Of a DNA stretch of 64,000 bases, positions 53,981 through 64,000 are shown piece after piece. A program made the translations under genes and the position numbers. Position 1 is the first letter of the stretch; the number at the start of each line of letters is the position of its first letter. The notes under the pieces were generated by a model that was not told the origin of the DNA, did not search any database, and saw only the letters and a program-made list of their open reading frames with translations. This DNA comes from Pinirhizobacter soli. GTDB taxonomy: Bacteria; Pseudomonadota; Gammaproteobacteria; Xanthomonadales; Rhodanobacteraceae. The DNA lies in contig NZ_JADZLQ010000001.1 in assembly GCF_015905305.1 (NCBI RefSeq), positions 434,001 to 498,000 on the forward strand, read 5' to 3'.

Positions 53981-54808
53981 TCAGGCTTTCAACTGGCGCA
54001 TGCCATCGGCCAGCAGCCAAAGCGCGCGGTTCAGTCGGATGTTTTGGTCGATGCCCTGTACGGGACGGGTCTGCTGGCGGCGTCCGTTGGCGCTGCGCCC
54101 GCGCAGGCCGCCTTGGGTCAGGTTTTCTTGCGTGCGGTTGAACACGCTCCACAAGTCCGGGCGGCGATCGTCGTGGCGGCGCGGCATCAGGATTTGCGAT
54201 TCCGTGACGGGCGCGGGCTTGTCGGGGTCGTCGTACTTGAGGGCCAGCGCGGCGCGGGCGAACACTTCGGATTCGCCATCGTTCAAGGTGATGGCGTGCA
54301 TGGCATCGCGGGATTCCTTCACCCGGTCGAAACCGCTCAACACTTCGTAAGCGCCTTCGATGACGTGTCCGGCCACGTCGCCTTTGTGGGGCACGCGCAC
54401 GTCCGCCACCGTGTCGCCGCAGACAAGACCATTGCTGCAAACGAACCGAAACATCCCGGCCAGCATCTGATAGCTGCTCGTGCCGTCATGGGAGTTCAGC
54501 AGCACGATTTCATTGGCTTCCGCACCGTTGATCTGGCTGGCGTGGCGCAGGCGCAGCATGTGTTTGGTGTAGTCGCGGCGGTCGTCGTGGCGCACGCGGG
54601 TTTGCGCTGCCATGAAGGGCTCAAACCCTTCCTTGCGCAGTTCCGCCAGCACGGCGGCGGTGGGGATGTAGGCGTACCGTTCGGAGCGGCTTTCGTGCGG
54701 GGCGTCCGCGAAGATGGACGGGGCCACGCGGCGGATTTGGTCGTCGGACAGCGGGTAGTCGCTGCGCAGCGTCGGGGAATGGGAAGCGAAACGGGATGCG
54801 AGTTGCAT
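53981..54808 (-). CDS. DUF932 protein
   Basis: A 275-residue DUF932 family protein, the phage/plasmid-like protein group seen beside parB in ICEs. Motifs include FRFVCSNGLVCGD and HVIEGAYEVL. The ATG at 54808 (MQLASRFASHSPTL) is the family start. It precedes parB by 80 bp on the same strand. Function unknown. Confidence 0.88.
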   Translation of the reverse strand: MQLASRFASHSPTLRSDYPLSDDQIRRVAPSIFADAPHESRSERYAYIPTAAVLAELRKEGFEPFMAAQTRVRHDDRRDYTKHMLRLRHASQINGAEANEIVLLNSHDGTSSYQMLAGMFRFVCSNGLVCGDTVADVRVPHKGDVAGHVIEGAYEVLSGFDRVKESRDAMHAITLNDGESEVFARAALALKYDDPDKPAPVTESQILMPRRHDDRRPDLWSVFNRTQENLTQGGLRGRSANGRRQQTRPVQGIDQNIRLNRALWLLADGMRQLKA

Positions 54809-55147
54809 GGTCTTTCTCCTGACAAAAAAGGGTTGGCTGTTCAAACCGCACACCGGATTCCTAGATTCGGAGCCCAGCCTTTCGGCTGTTCGGTGCGGTC
54901 GGCACGAAGAACCCGGTTGGCCTCGTTGCCACCGTCTTTCCTGAGTTCATCGCCCGCGACGGAAGGGAGCCCGTGGACGGGGGCCGTCAAGGAGGCAAGC
55001 GCAGGGTTGGTGCGGCCCGCAGGCGTAGCCGAGGACACGGCCCTTCGCGCCTTGACGGCACACGGCCGCAGGCTACAGTCGCGAGCAAGGTGATGAGGTC
55101 AGGAAAGATGGCTGGGCAGGCAACGGCCGTCCCTGTGTGCCGACCGC

Positions 55148-55207
55148 ACGCAAGCGAAGCGCGCAGGCCCGAAGCTGGAAGCCGGGCCGTAGGCGTCAGC
55201 GATGGAA
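55148..55207 (+). repeat. Repeated structured module, copy 1
   Basis: It contains CAAGCGAAGCGCGC, a hairpin GGCCCG (55166-55171)/CGGGCC (55183-55188), and GTAGGCGTCAGCGATGGA. It is a diverged direct repeat of the module at 55383-55440. The stem is kept while the loop sequence changes, which suggests a selected structure. Confidence 0.55.
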
Positions 55208-55382
55208 GCCCGAATGGGGCGAGACTCGCGCAGCGAGGCTCGATGCGAAGCACGAGAGCGCGACCCGGCCATGCCTTCCCGGCCGGGGGACGCAAATGCA
55301 GAAGAGAAGATGCAGCATGGATCGCCTACACCGAACGATGAACAGCAAGACCGCCCTCCTCGCTCTCGCCTAGTCGCCGTTC

Positions 55383-55440
55383 GCAAGCGGAGCGCGCGGG
55401 CCCGGATGGGTAGCCGGGCTGTAGGCGTCAGGGATGTAGA
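55383..55440 (+). repeat. Repeated structured module, copy 2
   Basis: It contains CAAGCGGAGCGCGC, a hairpin GCCCGG (55401-55406)/CCGGGC (55415-55420) and GTAGGCGTCAGGGATGTA. Compared with copy 1, the outer stem pair changes from G-C to G-T, which still pairs in RNA. Confidence 0.55.
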
Positions 55441-55604
55441 AGGCTGGCGCGCGCCAGTCCCGTCAGGGATGAGCGGATAGCGAACCTGGAGCAGCGCGAT
55501 CCGCGAAGCGGAGACGCACAGGATCTCTTCGCTTATTATTTAGTGCTAGAAGCTTGCGGTGATTACCGCCAATCAGAAGCGCTCATAAATAGAAAAATAT
55601 CAGG

Positions 55605-56426
55605 ATGAAACAGCACCGACCGCAGGGAATGGCTCCCACCACTTGGGAGGCTGACATCCTCAAAATTCGCGCTTTTGAAATGGTGATGATCCTCTTCTAT
55701 TTAGAGGACTTGCGAGAATTCATCATGGGTTCCATCCAGTTCACCGACAAGCTGCATGGCTTAAATCGGCTCTCTGATGGTAAGCCCAGGACCAAGGAGG
55801 GCAAGAAGATGGATCTTGCGCGGGGTGTACTGGTTTCCGAAGGGGCTATCAGCCAGGCCGAAAGCGACGAACTCTTTGCCCTGGTGGACTACCGTAACCT
55901 CATTGGTCACAAGATTCACGAGCTGACTGTTGATGTCGGCACCTATTCAGACCTAACTCACATTGATCCCGAGACCTACAAGCCCATCCCTGCCTACGAC
56001 TACACGGCAGCGAAGCGGGCGAAAAAGCTCAGACTCAAAGTTATGAAAGGAATGATGGCCAGGTTCGTCATGCAAGCGAGCATGAGCAGCCTGAAGTTTG
56101 AGGCTGCTGAAAAGACTTACCTGACCGAGATTGAACGGCTCAAGAAGAGAGTCAACAAGGGTATTGAGCAAACCAACAAGGTCATCGCCAAAACGAACCT
56201 CATCATTCAGTCCATTCCCGAATCGGTAAAGACCGCCGCACAGCCTTATCATCCTCGCAACATCCGAGAGAACGGCTCGTTGACCAAGGCAGGCGGTGGC
56301 TGCGCTTTCCAGCTCTTTGACGCCAAGGCGACTCCATTGGCTGTTGCCTACATGATGAGAATTTCGCTGAGATCAGCGAATCTCTGGTTCAAGAAGTGGC
56401 ATACCAGTAAGGCTAGGTCATCGTAA
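55605..56426 (+). CDS. HEPN-motif protein of unknown function
   Basis: A 273-residue protein. VDYRNLIGHKIHEL contains R97-N98-x3-H102, the HEPN RNxxxH pattern in a helical setting. The remainder includes a Lys-rich coiled coil (residues 165-205). It lies between the ICE backbone and integrase region, on the plus strand, with lower GC than its surroundings. It converges on and overlaps the next gene by 14 bp. A defence or toxin role is inferred only. Confidence 0.55.
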   Translation: MKQHRPQGMAPTTWEADILKIRAFEMVMILFYLEDLREFIMGSIQFTDKLHGLNRLSDGKPRTKEGKKMDLARGVLVSEGAISQAESDELFALVDYRNLIGHKIHELTVDVGTYSDLTHIDPETYKPIPAYDYTAAKRAKKLRLKVMKGMMARFVMQASMSSLKFEAAEKTYLTEIERLKKRVNKGIEQTNKVIAKTNLIIQSIPESVKTAAQPYHPRNIRENGSLTKAGGGCAFQLFDAKATPLAVAYMMRISLRSANLWFKKWHTSKARSS

Positions 56427-57525
56427 CGACTCGCAAGACCTTATTTGTCGGCATGAACTCAAGAGCAACAGTTACGCGTTCGGGCTCTCCATCTTCGCGT
56501 GAAAACTCCAACATAATATTGAAGTAGCTGCCTCTGTAGCCGGCGGATTCAGCAGTCTCAGGAACATCCCGCCAATCCAAGCTATACAGGTAGTTTGATC
56601 TCATCTTGAAGCGAATAGCTGCTTCCAGTTCGCTTCTGGTCATATGGCCCAGGCTTGCCAACGCGAGCTTGCCATCCTTTACGTTGGTTAGATATTCATG
56701 CTTTTTATCCTCAACCAACACGGTGAAATCACTCCACGGCGCGGCTTCCTTGGACATGGCGCGGATGGCAATCTGAAGATCATCGTCCGTCTCTTGCAAA
56801 AGCATTTGCTCGGGCTTGTAGGAGAGGAAGACTCCAAAGTACATCGACTGCACACTGCGAATCGCAAGCCCCAATGCTGTGTAGTCGTGCAGGTGCAGGT
56901 TGTGGTTTTCGGTGTTGGGCCTATCGTCCTCGTGACCGAGGATCACGACGTTCTTGTGTTTGATTGCCAAGTTCACCAAGCCCATCGTCACAAAGGTTTT
57001 CGTCAAGCTGGCGTACGTGCAAGGCACATACCCCAAGTAACCCGAGTGAGACTTCAAACCTTCATGGATCGCAGCCAGGGCTTCGCTGGAAAGGTTGTTT
57101 ACGTAGAGCACGTAGCAGAAGCAAGGGTGCTTAAAATTCAGGTCTTTTGCGACGACGGCCTTGTCGGCCAAAAGCCTGCGGGCAATTTCGTCTCTGTCGT
57201 CACACAGCTCGCCGCCGAGAATGCTGTGTGTGGTTTTCGCCGGTAGAAGTTTGAACAGCGCATCAGCAGCGTCCACTCCCGCGATGCGGTCAGGATTACA
57301 GCGGTTTTCATCAAAAAGGAACGCCGCCTCGTGCTTTTTGGTCTGTGGGGTAAGCGCAGTTCGTAGCTCGTCGTAGCTAATCCGCTTGCCGCTCAATATA
57401 TTCAGAAAGTCTTGATGAAACCGCTGCACTTCTAAGAAAGTTTTTTCGTCTGACCAAGAGTAGTGCTCTCTCATGGCTGCAAGCATCAGGTGACCACGGG
57501 CATTCAGGGTATGTATGCGACTCAT
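56413..57525 (-). CDS. Protein of unknown function, convergent with HEPN-like gene
   Basis: A 370-residue protein with no domain I recognise. Segments such as TKTFVTMGLVNLAIKHKNVVILGHEDD suggest an alpha/beta core near residues 170-200, followed by a helical stretch and a beta-rich C-terminus. Its last 14 bp overlap the end of the HEPN-like gene. GC is lower than that of the ICE backbone, a sign of separate acquisition. The pair may be one cargo unit. Confidence 0.55.
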   Translation of the reverse strand: MSRIHTLNARGHLMLAAMREHYSWSDEKTFLEVQRFHQDFLNILSGKRISYDELRTALTPQTKKHEAAFLFDENRCNPDRIAGVDAADALFKLLPAKTTHSILGGELCDDRDEIARRLLADKAVVAKDLNFKHPCFCYVLYVNNLSSEALAAIHEGLKSHSGYLGYVPCTYASLTKTFVTMGLVNLAIKHKNVVILGHEDDRPNTENHNLHLHDYTALGLAIRSVQSMYFGVFLSYKPEQMLLQETDDDLQIAIRAMSKEAAPWSDFTVLVEDKKHEYLTNVKDGKLALASLGHMTRSELEAAIRFKMRSNYLYSLDWRDVPETAESAGYRGSYFNIMLEFSREDGEPERVTVALEFMPTNKVLRVVTMT

Positions 57526-57669
57526 TCTTGGCGATCTTTCTCAAGTGAAGCAATGGAAACCAAGCCAATGAGCAGAACCGAGGTGACTGCCCCAGAGCTC
57601 GCCCTCCTACGCTCCAACAAGTTGTTCCGATAGACGTTGAAGCTCACCATGTCTCTATGCAGCGTATTC

Positions 57670-58053
57670 ATGGAGTCCGAGGTGAAACAACAATCGCAAA
57701 CCCCCAACATTGCCAACATTGATACCGGCCAGTCCCTTCCCTTGCCCGGGACCGAAGCCTACGAAGCACTCCCGCAGTTCCCAAAGCGCAGCGCGCTTCC
57801 CTTCCGTCGCACCATCCGCCGCCAAGAGTTGCGGCAGATCGTCCCTTTGGCCGAAACGACGATCTACGAGATGGAGCGCCGCGGTGAGTTTCCGCGTCGC
57901 TTCAATCTGACGCCGCGTTGCGTCGTGTGGGACTTGGCCGAAGTGGAAGCGTGGATCGAGGCACGCAAACAAGCTCCTCGCGGCGGCGTCTCGAAGCCGG
58001 ACGTCCACCTGCGAAAAACCCGCCCCGTTCGGGCGGGCTCAGGCCAGGAATGA
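57670..58053 (+). CDS. AlpA-family phage-type regulator
   Basis: A 127-residue protein whose C-terminal 75 residues are an AlpA/HTH_17 domain: RRQELRQIVPLAETTIYEMERRGEFPRRF (about residues 48-76), then CVVWDLAEVEAWIEARKQ. AlpA proteins activate integrases or act as excision factors of P4-like elements, which fits its position near a P4-type integrase. The start is uncertain between 57649, 57670 and a GTG at 57682 with GGAG upstream. Confidence 0.8.
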   Translation: MESEVKQQSQTPNIANIDTGQSLPLPGTEAYEALPQFPKRSALPFRRTIRRQELRQIVPLAETTIYEMERRGEFPRRFNLTPRCVVWDLAEVEAWIEARKQAPRGGVSKPDVHLRKTRPVRAGSGQE

Positions 58054-58067
58054 GACTGGCCACGAGT

Positions 58068-58592
58068 TCATCCAACTAGGGCTTTCAGTTCCTCGGAACC
58101 CGAACGCGCTAACCGTCTTCCTTCCTTCGCCACGTTGACTTGCAACGCCACGCTCGCCACCTCCAACATATCCTCGGTCAGCGAGTAGCTGCCTTTGGCC
58201 TGCAGCCAAGCCAACACGTCCGCCAAGTGCCAGATCGACGCACTGCCCTCGTGCACCGGCGCCGGAAAGCTGCCTGGATGGGTCAGCATCAGTTTGCGCA
58301 TGTTCTGCCGCGACACACCGATTAATTCCGCCACGTCGGTCAAGCCAACCAGATCCGGGGCAACCTCGATCAAGGTGGCCGAGGGGACGACTCTGCGCAC
58401 GTCGACCAGTGCGCTACGCACGGCCGCGTCGGCGTTATCCGCCTCGCGGGTGAATTCAAGCGCCAGCCGCCCAGGCTGACCGATCCCAACCAAGGCATCA
58501 TCGCAACCGGCCTGGCCCAGACGCTCGACCAATGCATCTGGTTCACAGTCATCGTCGGCGAGCTGGTATTTCAAAGTGAAGATGTATTCCAT
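58068..58592 (-). CDS. HTH protein paired with HicA-like protein
   Basis: A 174-residue protein. The N-terminal half (MEYIFTLKYQLADDDCEPDALVERL, residues 1-25, and on) is a ferredoxin-like or HicB-like alpha/beta region. The C-terminal half carries an HTH (LTDVAELIGVSRQNMRKLML). Its ATG lies four bases after the stop of the HicA-like gene, an antitoxin-like position. It probably neutralises the partner and represses the operon. Confidence 0.65.
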   Translation of the reverse strand: MEYIFTLKYQLADDDCEPDALVERLGQAGCDDALVGIGQPGRLALEFTREADNADAAVRSALVDVRRVVPSATLIEVAPDLVGLTDVAELIGVSRQNMRKLMLTHPGSFPAPVHEGSASIWHLADVLAWLQAKGSYSLTEDMLEVASVALQVNVAKEGRRLARSGSEELKALVG

Positions 58593-58596
58593 CGTG

Positions 58597-58872
58597 CTAC
58601 TCCTCGACATGGTCGGCCGCATCCTGTTCCTTGCGGTGCGTAGTGCAGTTGTTCACGACGCGTCGCAAGGCGCGTGCGTGGTTGCCGGGATTCTTCGGCG
58701 TGCTCCATACCGACGTGATACAGAACTCGCCGCAGCGGCACTCCTCGTCGTTGTACGGACAATAAATCCGCCCCCAAGCGTGGCTACCGCCGACTTCGAC
58801 GCGCCAGCCTTGTTCTTCGGCGTGCTTGAGAGCTTCCTCGACCTCTTTCTTCGGATGGGGGGAACGAGCCAT
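58597..58872 (-). CDS. HicA-like toxin candidate
   Basis: A 91-residue protein. HPKKEVEEALKHAEEQGWRVEVGG and the later HARALRRVV resemble the HicA double-stranded RNA-binding fold, and a His lies after the Gly pair (GGSHAWG). It also has a Cys-rich middle (CPYNDEECRCGEFC) not usual in HicA. The ATG at 58872 has GGAG seven bases upstream. It is the first gene of a two-gene operon behind a palindromic promoter. Toxicity is inferred. Confidence 0.65.
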   Translation of the reverse strand: MARSPHPKKEVEEALKHAEEQGWRVEVGGSHAWGRIYCPYNDEECRCGEFCITSVWSTPKNPGNHARALRRVVNNCTTHRKEQDAADHVEE

Positions 58873-58883
58873 CACTTATCTCC

Positions 58884-58925
58884 AGTATGGGGATGATTGG
58901 CTTGGTTGTCAAGTGACAACCAAGC
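58884..58925 (-). promoter_or_regulatory. Promoter-operator of the HicA-like operon
   Basis: A perfect 11-bp inverted repeat GCTTGGTTGTC/GACAACCAAGC (58900-58910 and 58915-58925) includes most of a consensus -35 box TTGACA (58907-58912, minus strand). After a 17-bp spacer comes CATACT (58884-58889) as -10. The operator over the -35 box predicts tight repression, as in toxin-antitoxin autoregulation. Confidence 0.7.
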
Positions 58926-58931
58926 GCTCGT

Positions 58932-60188
58932 TTAGGCCATCGCACTCAATGCCGGCACCACCACGTTCTCCGGCATCAGCTTGGGCACGTAGGTCTGCCC
59001 GTCGATCCAGGCGTCAGCCATGTTGGCCCACTCTTGCAGCATGTGACGCCGCTGCTCGGCGTACTCAGCCTTGTTGTAGATCGACCGCGATGAGCGTCCG
59101 TCCTCGTGCGCGAGGCACTTCTCGATCCAGTCGCGGTTGAAGCCGATTTCGTTCAATAGCGTCGAACCAGTACGGCGTAGGTCGTGGACCGTGAAAGGCT
59201 CCAGCGGCAGACCGGCAGCCTTGGCCCGCTCCGCCACGATCTGCGTCACCCGGTTCAAGGTCGCGTTCGACATGCAGCGGTCGGAGTCGTAGCGCGACGG
59301 CAGCACGAACTTGGAGCCAGCGGCGCAGGTGTGGAGCGCCACGAAGATGTCGAGTGCCTGGCGCGAAAGGTAGACCACGTGGGGGTTGCGCCCTTTCATC
59401 CGCTGCTTTGGGATCGTCCAGGTCGCAGTCTCGAAATCGACCTCATCCCAAGTAGCTTGGATCAGCTCGCTCTTGCGCACCAGCGTCAGCAGAATCATGC
59501 GCAATGCGAGCCGGATGGTCGGATAGGTTGCCACCGATTCCATCTGCCGCGCCATCAGTCGAATCTCCAACGGCGACAAGGCGCGATCCTTCGGCACGAA
59601 GGTCGCAATGGAGGCGGCACCCACACCCTCCGCCGGGTTGTCGACCTTCTCCCCGTGCAGGATGGCAAAGGCATAAACCTGCTTCACGATGTCGCGGACG
59701 TGTACCGCAGTGGCAGGGGCACCACGCGCCTTCACCTTGTTGCACAAGGCACGCAAGTCATCTGCGGTGATTTCGTTGAGTTGCCGGTTCTCGAAGGCCG
59801 GCAGGATGTCTCGATCGACGATGCTCTTACGCATCGCCTTCGTGCTGTCGGCCATGCGGGCCCCCGCGAGCCATTTCTCGGTCATTTCCCCGAAAGTCTT
59901 GGCGGCGGTCAGCCGGCGCTTCTCGCGTTGCTTTTCCAGCGCGGGGGACTTGCCCTGGGCGACGGCTTTCTTGGCGTCGATCAGCTTTTCGCGGGCGAGT
60001 GCCAGCGAAATGCCGGCGGCTCCGTAGCGGCCAATGGTCAGCGTTTCGCGGCGGCCATTGAGACGGTAATCGTAGCGGAAGGTGACGGTACCGACGGGCG
60101 ATACCGTCACGTACATCCCGTCTCGGTCAAAAGCCTTATAAATCTTGGACTTAGGCTTGAAATTGCGTAGTGCAGTGTCGGTAAGCAT
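58932..60188 (-). CDS. int: P4-type tyrosine integrase of the ICE
   Basis: A 418-residue tyrosine recombinase. It has an N-terminal DUF4102 arm-binding domain (residues 1-90), a core-binding domain and a catalytic domain with R238 (LVRKSEL), H335-x2-R338 (HDLRR), H361 (LAHED) and the probable nucleophile Y371 (SIYNKAEY). It lies 300 bp from the right att core and is transcribed inward. It is the enzyme expected to insert and excise the element at the guaA end. AGGAG precedes the ATG. Confidence 0.93.
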   Translation of the reverse strand: MLTDTALRNFKPKSKIYKAFDRDGMYVTVSPVGTVTFRYDYRLNGRRETLTIGRYGAAGISLALAREKLIDAKKAVAQGKSPALEKQREKRRLTAAKTFGEMTEKWLAGARMADSTKAMRKSIVDRDILPAFENRQLNEITADDLRALCNKVKARGAPATAVHVRDIVKQVYAFAILHGEKVDNPAEGVGAASIATFVPKDRALSPLEIRLMARQMESVATYPTIRLALRMILLTLVRKSELIQATWDEVDFETATWTIPKQRMKGRNPHVVYLSRQALDIFVALHTCAAGSKFVLPSRYDSDRCMSNATLNRVTQIVAERAKAAGLPLEPFTVHDLRRTGSTLLNEIGFNRDWIEKCLAHEDGRSSRSIYNKAEYAEQRRHMLQEWANMADAWIDGQTYVPKLMPENVVVPALSAMA

Positions 60189-60216
60189 CGAGGTTTTACT
60201 CCTGTTTGTGACGGCG

Positions 60217-60374
60217 TTTTACCGTCAGGGGTCAGGAGACCTGCTGATGCCCGGAAAGCCGCGTAGAACAAGCTTTCCCGAGGAGACATTTACCGTCAAA
60301 GACCGGTTTGGTCTGGATAGTAAACAGGAGGGTCTTAATCGAGCCTCCGGTTCCTACCGCCACTTCTACCGCCA
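60217..60374 (+). repeat. Candidate integrase arm-type repeats, right end
   Basis: TTTTACCGTCA (60217-60227) and TTTACCGTCA (60289-60298) match sites at the left end. A tandem block at 60355-60374 matches the left block 10551-10570 at 16 of 20 positions. The first site forms an inverted repeat with TGACGG just before it. They lie between int and the core; no gene is present in 60189-60489. Confidence 0.5.
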
Positions 60375-60489
60375 ACCCGTTCCGCTGGCCGGCAATAGCC
60401 ACCGATAGCTGTCGTGACGTATTTCCTTATAAATCAATACGTTACGTCTGCTTTTCGATAGCTGACGATAGGCCCCGAAAGACCTTAAA

Positions 60490-60501
60490 TCACTCCCACT
60501 C
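60490..60501. repeat. Right attachment-site core within guaA
   Basis: TCACTCCCACTC, identical to 10475-10486. Here it encodes the guaA C-terminal Trp and Glu codons and stop, so insertion leaves the GuaA protein complete. Confidence 0.85.
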
Positions 60502-62046
60502 GATCGTGGCCGGCGGCTTTCCACTGATATCGTAAACAACACGGGAAATACCGGGTAGCTCGTTGATGATTCGAGTACTTACCGTATCAAGGAACGCATA
60601 CGGCAGATGCGCCCAGTGCGCCGTCATGAAGTCGATGGTCTCCACCGCACGCAGCGCGATCACCCACTCGTACGCCCGACCATCGCCCACCACGCCCACC
60701 GAACGTACCGGCAGGAACACGGCGAAGGCCTGGCTCACCCGGTCGTAGAGGTCGGCCTTGCGCAGTTCCTGGATGTAGATGGCGTCGGCACGCTGCAGCA
60801 GGTCGACATATTCGGGCTTCACCTCGCCCAGCACGCGCACGCCAAGACCCGGACCCGGGAACGGATGGCGGTAGACCATCTCGCGCGGCAGGCCCAGCTC
60901 CACGCCGACGCGGCGCACTTCATCCTTGAACAGCTCACGAAGCGGCTCGACGAGCTTCAGATTCATCTTTTCGGGAAGGCCGCCGACGTTGTGGTGGCTC
61001 TTGATCACATGGGCCTTGCCCGTCTTGCTTCCCGCCGATTCAATGACATCGGGGTAGATCGTGCCCTGGGCCAGCCACTTCACGCCCTTGAGCTTCTGCG
61101 CTTCGGCATCGAAGATTTCCACGAACAGGCGCCCGATCACCTTGCGCTTGGCCTCGGGGTCGGACACGCCGGCAAGGCCCTCGAAGAAGCGGTCGCGCGC
61201 GTCCACGCGGATCACGTGCACGCCCATATGCTCGGCCATGGTGGCCATCACCTGGTCGCCTTCGTTGAAACGCAGCAGGCCTGTGTCGACGAACACGCAG
61301 GTGAGCTGGTCGCCGATGGCCTTTTCGAGCAGGGCCGCGACCACCGAGGAATCCACGCCGCCGGAGAGGCCCAGCAAAACCTTGTCTTGGCCGACCTGGG
61401 CGCGCACGCGCTCCACGGCGTCGTCGATGATGTGCGCCGCCGTCCATAGCGTGGCCGCGCCGCAGATGTCGACGATGAAATGGCGCAGCAGCTCCAGGCC
61501 GCGCTGGGTGTGGGTGACTTCCGGATGGAACTGCAGGCCGAACAGCTTGCGCGATTCATCGGCCATGCCGGCCAGCGGCAAGCTGGGCGTGCTGGCGATG
61601 GCATGGAACCCGGCCGGCAATGCCGTAACGCGGTCGCCATGGCTCATCCAGACGCCAGACATCTCGCCCTCGTCCACCACGCCATCGAACAGGCTGCAGG
61701 CACCGAATTTCAGGTCCGCATAACCAAACTCGCGGTGGTGGCCGCCCTCGACCTTGCCGCCGAGCTGCTCGGCCATGGTCTGCATGCCATAGCAGATGCC
61801 CAGCACCGGTACGCCAAGGTCGAACACCTGTTGCGGCGCGCGCGGGGAATCTTTTTCAGTCACTGACTCGGGGCCGCCGGAAAGGATCACGCCACGAGGC
61901 GCGAAGCCTGCGATGTCTTCCGGTGCGTGATCGAAACCCCAGACCTCGCAATACACGCCGATCTCGCGAATGCGGCGGGCGATCAGCTGGGTGTACTGCG
62001 AGCCGAAATCGAGGATAAGGATCTTGTCGCTGTGGATGTCGGTCAT
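60490..62046 (-). CDS. guaA: GMP synthase (glutamine-hydrolysing)
   Basis: A 518-residue enzyme converting XMP to GMP. The N-terminal class-I glutamine amidotransferase domain has Cys in [10 protein letters not shown] and His in QFHPEVTHT. The ATP pyrophosphatase domain has the P-loop SGGVDSSV, and the dimerisation domain ends PPATIEWE. The ATG at 62046 gives [19 protein letters not shown], close to the E. coli start. Its 3' end is the ICE integration site. Confidence 0.95.
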   Translation of the reverse strand: MTDIHSDKILILDFGSQYTQLIARRIREIGVYCEVWGFDHAPEDIAGFAPRGVILSGGPESVTEKDSPRAPQQVFDLGVPVLGICYGMQTMAEQLGGKVEGGHHREFGYADLKFGACSLFDGVVDEGEMSGVWMSHGDRVTALPAGFHAIASTPSLPLAGMADESRKLFGLQFHPEVTHTQRGLELLRHFIVDICGAATLWTAAHIIDDAVERVRAQVGQDKVLLGLSGGVDSSVVAALLEKAIGDQLTCVFVDTGLLRFNEGDQVMATMAEHMGVHVIRVDARDRFFEGLAGVSDPEAKRKVIGRLFVEIFDAEAQKLKGVKWLAQGTIYPDVIESAGSKTGKAHVIKSHHNVGGLPEKMNLKLVEPLRELFKDEVRRVGVELGLPREMVYRHPFPGPGLGVRVLGEVKPEYVDLLQRADAIYIQELRKADLYDRVSQAFAVFLPVRSVGVVGDGRAYEWVIALRAVETIDFMTAHWAHLPYAFLDTVSTRIINELPGISRVVYDISGKPPATIEWE

Positions 62047-62116
62047 GGCGCGGTTACTCATGATGCGAAAGCCTGAAAGAAGAACCGCCTCGAGGGAGGC
62101 GGTCTTCGTGGGGTGC

Positions 62117-64000
<1,884 letters not shown>

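Larger units (their letters stand above)
54809..55604. other. Long non-coding gap with repeated hairpin module
   Basis: The 796 bp between DUF932 and the HEPN-like gene hold no convincing gene. Two related modules at about 55148-55207 and 55383-55440 share CAAGCGnAGCGCGC and GTAGGCGTCAG, with a GC-rich hairpin between. Confidence 0.5.

Noticed and set aside
55148-55440. CRISPR array
   Set aside because: Only two diverged units with unequal context and a 235-bp period; no cas genes.

Overview
The window is high-GC gammaproteobacterial DNA. Gene content and order (folD, guaB, guaA; aquaporin Z; a secreted GH3 glycosidase; an RcsB-like regulator; an LTA-synthase-like sulfatase) suggest the Rhodanobacteraceae/Xanthomonadaceae, for example a Luteibacter- or Dyella-like genome. 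That placement is inference, because no rRNA or tRNA gene is present. Ordinary chromosome occupies about 1-10474 and 60502-64000.

The roughly 50 kb between 10475 and 60501 is an integrative and conjugative element (ICE) inserted in the last codons of guaA. A 12-bp direct repeat (10475-10486 and 60490-60501) marks the ends. The right copy contains the guaA stop codon, and a P4-type tyrosine integrase lies just inside that end. Without the island, the guaA stop would sit four bases before the GTG start of thpR, so the element appears to have split a guaB-guaA-thpR transcription unit. Related paired repeats inside both ends are candidate integrase arm sites.

From right to left the ICE carries: the integrase; a HicA-like/HTH pair behind a palindromic promoter; an AlpA-like regulator; a convergent pair of unknown genes, one with a HEPN-type RNxxxH motif; a maintenance block (DUF932, large ParB, DUF736, XRE regulator, DUF2958, DUF2285, HTH, RepA with three iterons, ParA, RHH protein); transfer genes (DUF2840, TraF peptidase, candidate oriT, relaxase); a redox cargo block with two LysR regulators; an EexN-like lipoprotein; the TraG coupling protein; and a full IncP/Tn4371-style trbBCDEJ-K-LFGI mating-pair operon.

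The left 12 kb (10697-22339) is an eight-gene, single-strand defence island. In transcription order it encodes an AbiEi-like regulator with a nuclease-like N-terminus, an AbiEii-like nucleotidyltransferase, a 999-aa caspase-Ski2-like helicase fusion, an AbiJ-like protein, a TIGR02391/HEPN-like protein, Gabija GajA and GajB, and a second HEPN-like protein. The first three genes are tightly coupled. They are driven by a promoter with three palindromes spaced exactly 27 bp apart, the middle one lying between the -35 and -10 boxes. This AbiE-caspase-helicase unit is the best candidate for an undescribed system.
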